Positions 33,893-42,335 of a stretch of 53,328 nucleotides of DNA are shown here, in pieces. A program made the translations under genes and the position numbers. The notes under the pieces were generated by a model. That model ran no database searches and had not been told where the DNA came from. It saw only the letters and a program-made list of their open reading frames with translations. Source of the stretch: Desulfarculaceae bacterium (GTDB taxonomy: Bacteria > Desulfobacterota > Desulfarculia > Desulfarculales > Desulfarculaceae); NCBI GenBank assembly GCA_021737645.1, contig JAIPDO010000025.1:1-53328 (forward strand), read 5' to 3'. Positions within the stretch are counted from its first letter, which is position 1. Each line of letters begins with the position of its first letter.

Positions 33893-34014
33893 AGCGCCCT
33901 AGAGCCACCTCGCCCAAAATTTTGATTGCCCGAACCGGCAAGTTAACGATAATATTTCTTATGTAACCCGTAGGTTTTCGGTGACTTGCCTGATAACCAC
34001 CCGTCTTAGGAGTA

Positions 34015-36954
34015 ATGGATGCCCAGCCTGCCCGGCTCACCATGAAAATAGGCCACAAATACATACTCGTGGTCATGGTGGTCACCCTTTTGGCGTCTGC
34101 CGCCAGCGTGGCCCTGGTTCGCCATGAGCTGCGCCAAGACGCCCTGCGCGAGGCCCGCTCCAAGGCGGAGTTGCTCTTGGAGCGCAACCTGGCAACTCAC
34201 GCCTATTTTGCCCACTACCTCAAACCCTCGGTGTTCAAGGCCCTGAGCGGCTCGGTCCCGGAGGGCTATTTCGACCCTGCCTGGATGTCCTCCACCTACG
34301 CGGTGCGGGGCATCGACAAACTGTACAAGGACATCTCCAAGTCAGCCTACTACTACAAGGAATGCGCCATAAACGCGCGCTATCCCGCCAACGAGGCCGA
34401 CTCCCAGGAAGCCCAGTACATCAAACGCCTCAATGCCGACCCCAAACTCAAGCTGGAAAGCGGCATCCGGGAAATGGACGGCAAGCCCTTTTTCGTGGTG
34501 CTCAGGCGCGGTGAGGTGTTGGAGCAAAGCTGCCTGAGGTGTCACGCCACCCCCCAGGAGGCCCCGGCGGGGCTGGTGGCCAAATACGGCGCCAAACGCA
34601 GCTTCGGGCGCCGCGCGGGGGAGGTGGTCTCGGCGGTGTCCATCCGCATTCCCCTGGCCGCCGCCTTTGCCCAGGCCGACCGCTTCACACTGTATATGTC
34701 TACCGGCCTGCTGTTGGTGCTGTTCGCCCTCTCCCTGCTGCTGGTGATGCTTAACCGCGCCCTGTTCCTCAAACCCTTGCAAACCATCGGCGGCCAGGCC
34801 GCGGCCCTTAGTCAAGACCCCGGTACGGGCGGCAACCCCATCAGCGAGGATCTGCCCGGCGAATGGCGAGGTTTGGCCCAGGACTTCAACCTGCTGTTCA
34901 GCAAGCTGCACGGTCATCAGGAAAAGCTCAGCAACAAAATATCATTGGCCACCCGTAACCTGGCCACCACCAACGCCCAACTGCAAAAAGAGATAGCCGA
35001 ACGGCGGCGCACCGAGCAGGTTCTCAGACAAAGCGAGGAAAAGCTGCGGGGCATCTTCGACACGGTGAACTCAGGCATCATCCTGGTGGACCCCGAGGGG
35101 GTCATCACCTTTGCCAACCGCCGCATGGCCGAGATGTTCGGCTACGAGCCGGACGAAATAATAGGCAGCAACTACCTGGAGCTCACCGATGGCTCCCACT
35201 CCCAGCAAGCCCGCCGGAAAATGCTGGATCTCATGCAAGGAGTCACGGACGGCGTTTCCCACGAGCGGCGCTACCGGAGAAAGAACGGCACCTCCTTCTG
35301 GGGCCACCTGTCCGGCAAGCGCCTGCACCACCAAGACGGCAGCTTCTGGGCCCTGGTGGGGGTCATCCACGATATTTCCGAAACCAAGGAGGCGGCCGAG
35401 CGCCTGCGCGAGAGCGAACGGCTCTTCCGCAAGGTGTTCGACGTGCTGCCCATAGGGCTGTGGATCGCCGACCAACACGGCCAATTGCTCCGAGGCAACC
35501 CGGCGGGCATAGCGATATGGGGCGGCTCCCCCTTGGTGGCTCCGCAGGAATACGGCGTGTTCAAGGCGCGGCGCCTGCCTTCGGGCCAGGAGATCGCCCC
35601 CGACGACTGGGCCCTGGCCCACACCGTCAACGAAGGCGTCACCGTGCAGGACGAGATACTGGAGATAGACGCCTTTGACGGGGTGACCCGCACCATCGTC
35701 AACTACACCGCCCCGGTGCTGGACGACGATGGCCGGGTGCAGGGGGCCATCGTGGTGAACCGGGACATCAGCGAGCAACGCCGAGCCGAAAATGAAAAGC
35801 AGCTCATGGCCGAGCAACTGCGCCAGGCCCAGAAAATGGAGGCCATCGGCAACCTGGCCGGGGGCATCGCCCACGACTTCAACAATATCCTCTCGGTGAT
35901 CATCGGCTACACCGAGCTAACCAAGGAAGACCTGGACGAGGGCAGCCCCCACCGGGCCAACCTGGAAAGCGTGCTCCAAAGCTCCCTCAAGGCCCGCGAC
36001 CTTATCAGCCAGCTGTTGGCTTTCGGCCGCCGCCAGGTGCGCGAACTCAAGTCCTTCACCTTCAACCATGTGGTGGAGGCCAACCAGAGCCTGGTACGCC
36101 GGGTGATCGGAGAGGACGTGGAGTTGCACATCGACCTGGCCCAGGATGTGAGCCCGGTGAGCGCGGACCAAAACCAGATAGAGCAGGTGCTGCTGAACCT
36201 GGTGGCCAACGCCCGCGACGCCATGCCCCAGGGAGGCCACCTGAGCATCCAAACCGGCAACGTGGAGCTGGACCAGACGGCCGATTTGGTGGACCCCCAG
36301 GTGGATGCGGGCTCCTACGCCATGCTGGCGGTGAGCGACACCGGCGAGGGCATGGACCAAAAGACCCGCAAGCAGATCTTCGAGCCCTTCTTCACCACCA
36401 AGGAGGTGGACAAGGGCACCGGCCTGGGCCTGGCCATGGTCTACGGCATCGTCCGCCAGCACGGGGGCAACATCGCCGTGGAGAGCCAACCGGGCCAAGG
36501 CACCACCATCAAGGTGTTCCTGCCCCAGTCGGCCGGCCAAGCCCAATCCCCCCAAGAGCAGACCCCCCTGGCTCCCGCGGTGGGCGGGCGGGAAACCTTG
36601 CTGTTGGTGGAGGACGAAACCATGGTGCGCGACATGGCGCGGCACGCCCTGGAGCGCCTGGGATATAACGTGCTGGAAGCCGCCGGCGGCCCCGAGGCCC
36701 TGGAACTGGTGCGAAGCCACTCCGGGGCCATCGATCTGTTGGTTAGCGACGTGATCATGCCCAAGATGAACGGCAGGGAACTTTACCAGGCACTGCGCCA
36801 GCTCCTGCCCGAACTAAAGGTGCTGTTCATCTCCGGCTACGACGCCAACATCGTCAGCCGCCAGGGCATCCTCGAACATGGAACCAATTTCCTGCAGAAG
36901 CCCTTCTCCATGGCCGCCCTGGCCCACAAAGTGAGGCAATGCCTGGACGCCTAG
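34015..36954 (+). CDS. Haem-motif PAS hybrid histidine kinase with receiver
   Basis: The protein has 979 residues. An N-terminal TM helix ([19 protein letters not shown]) leads into a periplasmic DUF3365/Tll0287-like domain with a CxxCH motif ([11 protein letters not shown], about residue 175). A second TM ([17 protein letters not shown]), HAMP, two PAS domains, HisKA with [13 protein letters not shown] (His about 618), GHKL ATPase ([22 protein letters not shown]) and a receiver with Asp in [12 protein letters not shown] (about 911) follow. It probably senses redox state or a gas ligand through a c-type haem. All transfer residues are present. TTAGGAG lies just ahead of ATG 34015; an internal ATG at 34042 is possible. 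Confidence 0.92.
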   Translation: MDAQPARLTMKIGHKYILVVMVVTLLASAASVALVRHELRQDALREARSKAELLLERNLATHAYFAHYLKPSVFKALSGSVPEGYFDPAWMSSTYAVRGIDKLYKDISKSAYYYKECAINARYPANEADSQEAQYIKRLNADPKLKLESGIREMDGKPFFVVLRRGEVLEQSCLRCHATPQEAPAGLVAKYGAKRSFGRRAGEVVSAVSIRIPLAAAFAQADRFTLYMSTGLLLVLFALSLLLVMLNRALFLKPLQTIGGQAAALSQDPGTGGNPISEDLPGEWRGLAQDFNLLFSKLHGHQEKLSNKISLATRNLATTNAQLQKEIAERRRTEQVLRQSEEKLRGIFDTVNSGIILVDPEGVITFANRRMAEMFGYEPDEIIGSNYLELTDGSHSQQARRKMLDLMQGVTDGVSHERRYRRKNGTSFWGHLSGKRLHHQDGSFWALVGVIHDISETKEAAERLRESERLFRKVFDVLPIGLWIADQHGQLLRGNPAGIAIWGGSPLVAPQEYGVFKARRLPSGQEIAPDDWALAHTVNEGVTVQDEILEIDAFDGVTRTIVNYTAPVLDDDGRVQGAIVVNRDISEQRRAENEKQLMAEQLRQAQKMEAIGNLAGGIAHDFNNILSVIIGYTELTKEDLDEGSPHRANLESVLQSSLKARDLISQLLAFGRRQVRELKSFTFNHVVEANQSLVRRVIGEDVELHIDLAQDVSPVSADQNQIEQVLLNLVANARDAMPQGGHLSIQTGNVELDQTADLVDPQVDAGSYAMLAVSDTGEGMDQKTRKQIFEPFFTTKEVDKGTGLGLAMVYGIVRQHGGNIAVESQPGQGTTIKVFLPQSAGQAQSPQEQTPLAPAVGGRETLLLVEDETMVRDMARHALERLGYNVLEAAGGPEALELVRSHSGAIDLLVSDVIMPKMNGRELYQALRQLLPELKVLFISGYDANIVSRQGILEHGTNFLQKPFSMAALAHKVRQCLDA

Positions 36955-37053
36955 CCCCCCGGCCCAATTCCCGCCCAAGCATCATCTGCGCCCGGCGACA
37001 AGCATGCTAAAATGGCTGGCACAGCCGCTAACTTCAACCTGGCGAGGTCACCC

Positions 37054-38355
37054 ATGTACACCGAGGAATACAAACGCAAGCTGGTAAGCCCTGAACAAGC
37101 CGCCCTGGCGGTGCCCGACGGCGGCACCCTGATCCACGGCCTGACCATGGCCGAGCCCCCCGCCCTGCTGGGGGCCATCGCGGCGCGGGTGGCCTCCGGC
37201 GGCCTGGGCGAGCTCACCGTCTATTCCCTGCTGCCCACCGAGACCGCCTGCAAAAGCATCCTGGCCCCGGAGCTGGCGGATCAAGTGAGGGCCTATACCT
37301 GGTTCGTCAGCGCCTGCGACCGTGATTTGGTGGACGAGGGTGTCGACGACTTCATCCCATGCCACTTTCACCAGGTGCCCCGGCTCATAGAGGACGGCCC
37401 GCCCCTGGACGTGTGCGTGACCACCGTGTCCGCCATGGACGCCCACGGCTTTTTCAGCCTGGGCACGGCCAACGACTTCACCTCCACCGCCGCCCGCAAG
37501 GCGCACAAGCTCATCTTGGAGGTGAACCACAACATGCCCCGGGTCTTTGGCCAGAGCCATATCCACATATCCGAAGTGGACCTCATAGTGGAAAACCACG
37601 TGCCGGTCAGGCCGTATCTGGACGCCCCGCCCAAGGAAGAGGACTGCATCATCGGCCGCAAGATCGCCGAGATGATTCCCGATGGGGCCACCCTGCAGTT
37701 GGGGGTGGGCAGCCTGCCCGGAGCCTTGGCCGAGTGCCTGATGGACCACAAGGACCTGGGGATACACACCGAGCTGTTCAGCCCGGTCATGGTCAAGCTG
37801 ATCAAGGCGGGGGTCGTCAACGGACGCCGCAAGAGTATCCATCCCCACTTGCACGTGTACACCGTGGCCCAGGGGGGGCCGGACATGCTCGAGTTCATGC
37901 ACGACAACCCCGCCATGGCCTCCTTTCCGGTGTCTTACGTCAACGACCCCAGGGTCGTCGCCCAAAACCAACGCATGATTTCGGTCAACTGCCTGCTCCA
38001 GGTGGACCTCACCGGCCAATGCAACGCCGAATTCTTGGCCGGCCATCAGATCAGCGGCACCGGCGGCCAGCTGGACTTCGTGCGCGGGGCATACGACTCG
38101 CCGGGGGGCATGTCCATCCTGGCCTTCCGCTCCACCGCCAGGGACGGCAAAATCAGCCGGGTGGTGCCCCGCCTGGAGACCGGCGCGGCGGTGACCACCC
38201 CGCGCATGGACGCCCACTTCCTGGTCACCGAACACGGGGTGGTGAACCTGAAAGGCAAGTCCACCAAGCAGCGGGCTCAGGCCATAATCGCCTTGGCCCA
38301 CCCCGACCACCGCGACCAGCTCCAGCGCGAGGCCCGGCGATTACACCTGGCTTAG
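37054..38355 (+). CDS. Acetyl-CoA hydrolase / 4-hydroxybutyrate-type CoA-transferase
   Basis: The protein has 433 residues. GGTLIHGLTMAEP opens the first domain. LQLGVGSLPGALAECL, then LGIHTELFSP, which should hold the catalytic Glu that forms a CoA thioester, and QISGTGGQLDFVRGA are the family signatures. It exchanges CoA between acids such as acetate, butyrate or 4-hydroxybutyrate. Start MYTEEYKRK at 37054 is chosen for its GGCGAGG upstream and family length; 14 more residues are open upstream. A strong terminator separates it from cooS, so the two are not an operon although both feed acetyl-CoA-level metabolism. Confidence 0.88.
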   Translation: MYTEEYKRKLVSPEQAALAVPDGGTLIHGLTMAEPPALLGAIAARVASGGLGELTVYSLLPTETACKSILAPELADQVRAYTWFVSACDRDLVDEGVDDFIPCHFHQVPRLIEDGPPLDVCVTTVSAMDAHGFFSLGTANDFTSTAARKAHKLILEVNHNMPRVFGQSHIHISEVDLIVENHVPVRPYLDAPPKEEDCIIGRKIAEMIPDGATLQLGVGSLPGALAECLMDHKDLGIHTELFSPVMVKLIKAGVVNGRRKSIHPHLHVYTVAQGGPDMLEFMHDNPAMASFPVSYVNDPRVVAQNQRMISVNCLLQVDLTGQCNAEFLAGHQISGTGGQLDFVRGAYDSPGGMSILAFRSTARDGKISRVVPRLETGAAVTTPRMDAHFLVTEHGVVNLKGKSTKQRAQAIIALAHPDHRDQLQREARRLHLA

Positions 38356-38374
38356 CGCGTTTCAAGGACTTTTC

Positions 38375-38408
38375 AGGCCTCCCGCCAGGGGGGCCTATTT
38401 ATTTTTTA
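38375..38408 (+). terminator. Rho-independent terminator of the CoA-transferase gene
   Basis: AGGCCTCCC and GGGGGGCCT form a 9-bp stem with a GCCA loop, followed by ATTTATTTTTTA. Confidence 0.85.
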
Positions 38409-38483
38409 CCCCCTGTAAGGAACCGTTATCATTAACATCTAATTAGGACGGCCCTTCCGAAACGAAAAAAAGTCCCTAACTTA

Positions 38484-38512
38484 TTGGCATCGCGCACTTT
38501 TCGTATTTATAC
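38484..38512 (+). promoter_or_regulatory. Sigma70-type promoter of cooS
   Basis: TTGGCA (38484-38489), a 17-base spacer and TTATAC (38507-38512), giving a leader of about 75 bases before the ATG. The surrounding stretch is locally AT-rich. Confidence 0.55.
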
Positions 38513-38595
38513 TTTTAAAGTAGGTAATGTCCGGTATGAAACCGGCTGTGGAGGCCCATGCGCTTCCCCCCCATCTTCCCAGAAAAGGACGTGCC

Positions 38596-40566
38596 ATGAG
38601 TAAAATCGACAAGCCGCAAAAACTCCAGAGCCTGGTCCCAGCGGACGTAACCACCTGCGAGACCACCCAACAGATGCTGGCCAAGGCCCAACGAGACGGC
38701 GTGGAGACGGCCTTTGACCGGGCGGCGGCCATGAAGGCCTGCCCCATCGGTGAAAAAAGCGCCTGCTGTAAGCACTGCGCCATGGGCCCCTGCCGCCTCA
38801 ATTCCAAAGACCCCTACGCCAAGGTGGGCGTCTGCGGCGCCACCATCGACACCATCCAATCGCGCAACTTCGCCCGCATGGTGGCCTCGGGCACCGCGTC
38901 GCACACCGACCACGGCATGGAGATGCTCAGCCTGTTCAAGGGCGTGGTGAGCGGCCATATAAAAGACTACGAGATCAGCGACACCGAAAAGCTCATCCAG
39001 GTGGCCGGCGAACTGGGCATAGCCACCGAGGACCGGGAGACGATGGACATCGCCCGGGACCTGTGCTCCGAGATGGAAAAGACCTACACCCAGATCGAGG
39101 GCGAGATACCCTTTATCAAGCGGGCCCCGCTGAAGACCCAGGAGATGTGGCGCGAGGCCGGGGTGGTGCCCCGTGGGGCCATGCGCGAGATCATGGAGAT
39201 CATGACCCGCACCCACATGGGCATGGATCAGGACCACACCAACCTCATCAAGCAGATCAACCGCACCGCCTTGGCCGACGGCTGGGGCGGCTCCATGGTG
39301 GCCACCGAGATCGGCGACATGCTCTTCGGAACCCCCTACCCCGTGGTGGGCGAGGTGAACATGGGCGTGCTCCGGAAGGATGAAGTAAACGTCATCATCC
39401 ATGGCCACGAGCCCAACCTGTTCGACTCCATGATCGCCTCGGTGAACGACCCGGCGCTTATCGCCAAGGCCGAGGCGGCGGGAGCCAAGGGCATCAACCT
39501 GGTGGGCATGTGCTGCTCGGGCCTGGAGATGCTCTCGCGCAAGGGCATTCCCCACGCGGGCAACTTCATGAGCACCGAGGCCATTCTGGTCACCGGCGCG
39601 GTGGACGCCATGGCCGTGGACGTGCAGTGCATCAAGCAGGGCCTGGCCAAGGTGGCCGACTGCTACGGCACCAAGCTGTTCACCACCAACCCCCGCGCCC
39701 ACATCGAGGGCGTGACCCACATCGAGTTCGAGGAAGACTATCCCCGCGATTGCACCGACTCGGTGGTGGAGATGGCCATCAAGCGCTTTGCCAGCCGCGA
39801 GCTCCCCATCGAGATCCCCAAGCGCAAGGACAAGGGCGTGTTCGGCTTCAGCCATGAGTACATCAACTACATGCTGGGCGGCACCTTCCGGGGCTCCTAC
39901 ACCCCGCTCAACGACAACATAATCAACGGGCGCATCCGGGGCGTGGCCGGAGTGGTGGGCTGCACCAACCCCAGGGTCAAGCAGGACTGGGTGCACGTTG
40001 AGCTGGTCAAGGAACTGATAAAGAACGATATCCTGGTGGTGCAGACCGGCTGCTCCCAGATATCGCTGGCCAAGGCGGGGCTGTTGACCCCCGAGGCGGC
40101 CCATCTGGCCGGGCCGGGCCTGGCCGAGGTCTGCGAGACCGTGGGCATGCCCCCGGTGCTGGGCCTGGGCGCCTGCGTGGACAACAGCCGCATCCTCACC
40201 GCGGTGTGCAACATGGTGGCCGCCGGCGGTTTGGGCGATTCCATCGCCGACCTGCCCGTGGCCGGGGCCGCGCCGGAGTGGATGAGCGAAAAAGCCATCG
40301 CCATTGGCCAATACTTCGTGGCCTCGGGCGTGTACACCATCTTCGGAGTCACCTTCCCCATCGTGGAGCAGTCCAAGTTCCACAAGCTGATGTTCGAGGA
40401 CCTGGAGAATCAGGGCATGGGCAAGTGGGACTTCGCGGTCGACCCCCACGAGATGGCCGCCAAGATGATCGCCCACATCGAGAAGAAGCGGGCCGCCCTG
40501 GGCCTGGACAAGGACAAGGAGCGGGTGCTGGTGGGCATGGACGACCGCCGGGCCATCGACGCCTAA
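38596..40566 (+). CDS. cooS: Anaerobic Ni-Fe carbon monoxide dehydrogenase catalytic subunit
   Basis: The protein has 656 residues. It oxidises CO to CO2 or the reverse at a Ni-Fe-S C-cluster. The N-terminal cysteines for the D and B clusters are visible (SACCKHCAMGPCR, KVGVCGAT). C-cluster ligands fit IIHGHEPNLF (His), GMCCSGLE, VVGCTNPRV, QTGCSQIS and LGACVDNSR. Length matches CooS/AcsA. ATG 38596 follows AAAAGGACG. Its own promoter and a strong terminator make it monocistronic. No cooF, cooC or acetyl-CoA synthase genes are in the window, so its electron partner must be elsewhere. It may serve CO oxidation or detoxification, or supply CO for the Wood-Ljungdahl pathway. Confidence 0.96.
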   Translation: MSKIDKPQKLQSLVPADVTTCETTQQMLAKAQRDGVETAFDRAAAMKACPIGEKSACCKHCAMGPCRLNSKDPYAKVGVCGATIDTIQSRNFARMVASGTASHTDHGMEMLSLFKGVVSGHIKDYEISDTEKLIQVAGELGIATEDRETMDIARDLCSEMEKTYTQIEGEIPFIKRAPLKTQEMWREAGVVPRGAMREIMEIMTRTHMGMDQDHTNLIKQINRTALADGWGGSMVATEIGDMLFGTPYPVVGEVNMGVLRKDEVNVIIHGHEPNLFDSMIASVNDPALIAKAEAAGAKGINLVGMCCSGLEMLSRKGIPHAGNFMSTEAILVTGAVDAMAVDVQCIKQGLAKVADCYGTKLFTTNPRAHIEGVTHIEFEEDYPRDCTDSVVEMAIKRFASRELPIEIPKRKDKGVFGFSHEYINYMLGGTFRGSYTPLNDNIINGRIRGVAGVVGCTNPRVKQDWVHVELVKELIKNDILVVQTGCSQISLAKAGLLTPEAAHLAGPGLAEVCETVGMPPVLGLGACVDNSRILTAVCNMVAAGGLGDSIADLPVAGAAPEWMSEKAIAIGQYFVASGVYTIFGVTFPIVEQSKFHKLMFEDLENQGMGKWDFAVDPHEMAAKMIAHIEKKRAALGLDKDKERVLVGMDDRRAIDA

Positions 40567-40585
40567 GGTTTAACAAACACCAAGC

Positions 40586-40617
40586 AAAAGCGGAGCCCAG
40601 GTGGGCTCCGCTTTTTT
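40586..40617 (+). terminator. Rho-independent terminator of cooS
   Basis: AAAAGCGGAGCCC and GGGCTCCGCTTTTTT form a stem of about 12 bp with an AGGT loop and a T6 tail. Confidence 0.92.
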
Positions 40618-40732
40618 GTGTTTTGCTCGGGGCTTGGGGGTGAGGCCGGGCATGTGCTATATATGGTCTAGTCCGCCGGGGGGGTGGCCCACGGCGGTGC
40701 ATGCTTGTAAACCCAAGCAATAATTAGGAGCC

Positions 40733-42070
40733 ATGCTCGACCCCAGCAAACCCAAACCACTGGATCTCACCGATTTCACAGGTTATATCAACTCCTGTCT
40801 GGAGTTGGCCAAGAGCCGCCTCAAGGGCTACGCCAACCTGGAAAAGGTGGCCGCCGCCGAAGACGAACTAAACGCCTATGCCCGCCTGGGACGCCTGGGT
40901 GAGCCCAGGGACATCTTCGTCAGCGACGAGGAGAGCATCACCGCCCGGGATATTGAGCGGGCGGCCTTGGCCCTGTTGGACGGCAAGGTGCTCTTGGAGC
41001 ACACCTGCGCCGGGGAAGCCACCCGCCTGGGGCTGGGCACCAAGTATTTACTCAACCCCCGCCTGGACCTGGACGGCGAGGTGATGCTCAGGCTAACCGG
41101 GCAGGACTCCTGGACGGTGGACCCCATGGAGCTTTGTTCCATGAGCCTGGGCCGCCGCCATATGTTGCAACTGGCTTGGGATCTCAGCAGATTGGCACAG
41201 GATTTCGGGCGCGACCCGGAGCAGGTGCTCCGCAAGCAGCCCCTTTTGATCATCGTCAACGAGGCCTCGGTAACCAGCGTGGAGATGGACTTCATGGAAG
41301 CCGGCTACTACGGCTTCGACCCGGCCAAGGTCTTGTTCATGGTGCAAAAGTCCTTCCACGGCCTGGGCCTGGGGCCAGACGGCTGGTTCTACGACAACTC
41401 CTCGCCCCGGCGGCTGCACAACCACGGCCAAATGCTGATGCAGACCACCATGGACGACCAGGTTTTTCGCAACGAAAACGGCGCTCAAGAGCGTTTGCCC
41501 TGGCTCACTTTCCGCGCCCTCTTGGAGGGGCTTGAAGACAAGATATCCTTTAACATCGAAGACCTGGACTACCTGAACCAGGCCCTGGACATGACCGGCC
41601 TGGCCACGGCGCTCAAGCTGGGCGACCAGGGTGCCCGCATGGTCATGGAGGTGGTCACCAACAACCCGGACAACCCCCAAAAGGGCGGGGCCTGCTTCTG
41701 GGATCAAACCCTGGAACGCAACGTGATGGTGGAGTCCTTCCAGCTAAAGGGCCTCGACAACTCCGAGATAGTCTATCTAAACAAAAACATTAACCATTAC
41801 CCCCATCCCTCCGTGGCGCTGAGCGTCGTTCGGGAGCAGGGCCTTTCCATGCCCATCTCGGTCAAGGAAGACTTCGTCTACTTCCAGCCGGTGCAGGGCG
41901 ACCTGAACTTCCTTTTGCCCACCGCCTACATACGGCGCAAAAAGCTCAAGCCCATCCACTCCTGGAAATCCGGCGCCAATACCATCGCCGCCCTGGAAGC
42001 CATGGACCAACAAGAGAAGCGCCCCGGCTTTTTAAAGTGGGCCAGCGAGCTTACCGGGCTTAAACTATAG
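40733..42070 (+). CDS. UDPGP/UAP-like nucleotidyltransferase, atypical
   Basis: The protein has 445 residues. HTCAGEATRLGLGTKYLL resembles the nucleotide-binding loop of UDP-sugar pyrophosphorylases (LAGGxGTRLG...K). LLIIVNEASVTSVEMDF, YYGFDPAKVLFMVQKSF and LHNHGQMLMQTT follow in the order seen in UDP-N-acetylglucosamine pyrophosphorylases. The double Gly of the loop is changed to CAGEA, so activity or base choice may differ. It probably transfers a nucleotide to a sugar phosphate. A -10-like TATATA lies about 75 bases upstream. It lies between terminators of cooS and repeat C and seems monocistronic. Confidence 0.6.
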   Translation: MLDPSKPKPLDLTDFTGYINSCLELAKSRLKGYANLEKVAAAEDELNAYARLGRLGEPRDIFVSDEESITARDIERAALALLDGKVLLEHTCAGEATRLGLGTKYLLNPRLDLDGEVMLRLTGQDSWTVDPMELCSMSLGRRHMLQLAWDLSRLAQDFGRDPEQVLRKQPLLIIVNEASVTSVEMDFMEAGYYGFDPAKVLFMVQKSFHGLGLGPDGWFYDNSSPRRLHNHGQMLMQTTMDDQVFRNENGAQERLPWLTFRALLEGLEDKISFNIEDLDYLNQALDMTGLATALKLGDQGARMVMEVVTNNPDNPQKGGACFWDQTLERNVMVESFQLKGLDNSEIVYLNKNINHYPHPSVALSVVREQGLSMPISVKEDFVYFQPVQGDLNFLLPTAYIRRKKLKPIHSWKSGANTIAALEAMDQQEKRPGFLKWASELTGLKL

Positions 42071-42096
42071 CCCGGACATTTCATGATGGTTGTACG

Positions 42097-42222
42097 TCCG
42101 GCTGCGCCAGCCACCGGCATACCGCGTTACCGGCCGCGTTCGGGCCTCGACGTAGACCTCCGGCTACGCCTGCTGCCCTCTCTTGCCGGATGCCTTGTCT
42201 GCCGGAGCCTGGCTGTGCCGGG
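42097..42222 (-). repeat. Dispersed intergenic repeat, copy C
   Basis: Read on the minus strand it runs TCCCGGCACAGCCAGG ... GGCGTAG ... TACGTCGAGGCCCGAACG ... ATGCCGGTGGCTGGCGCAGCCGGA, nearly the same as copy B at 24089. Its ends are imperfect inverted copies. It fills most of the 265-base gap before priA; nothing else is seen there. Confidence 0.75.
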
Positions 42223-42335
42223 ATTGAATACAATTTATGACCCCCAAAAGGCGATATTCTTTTCATAAGGGCCTGATAAATGCTGATTAGTTGTTTATCG
42301 CCGCTCAACCTTCATGAAATACCCGGGCTGGGGCT

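Noticed and set aside
38484-38512. Sigma54 promoter before cooS (TTGGCA start)
   Set aside because: There is no GC dinucleotide at the -12 spacing; sigma70-type boxes with a 17-base spacer fit.
38515-40476. 653-residue minus-strand frame opposite cooS
   Set aside because: It is the antisense of a highly conserved gene, His/Gly/Val-rich and with no domain.
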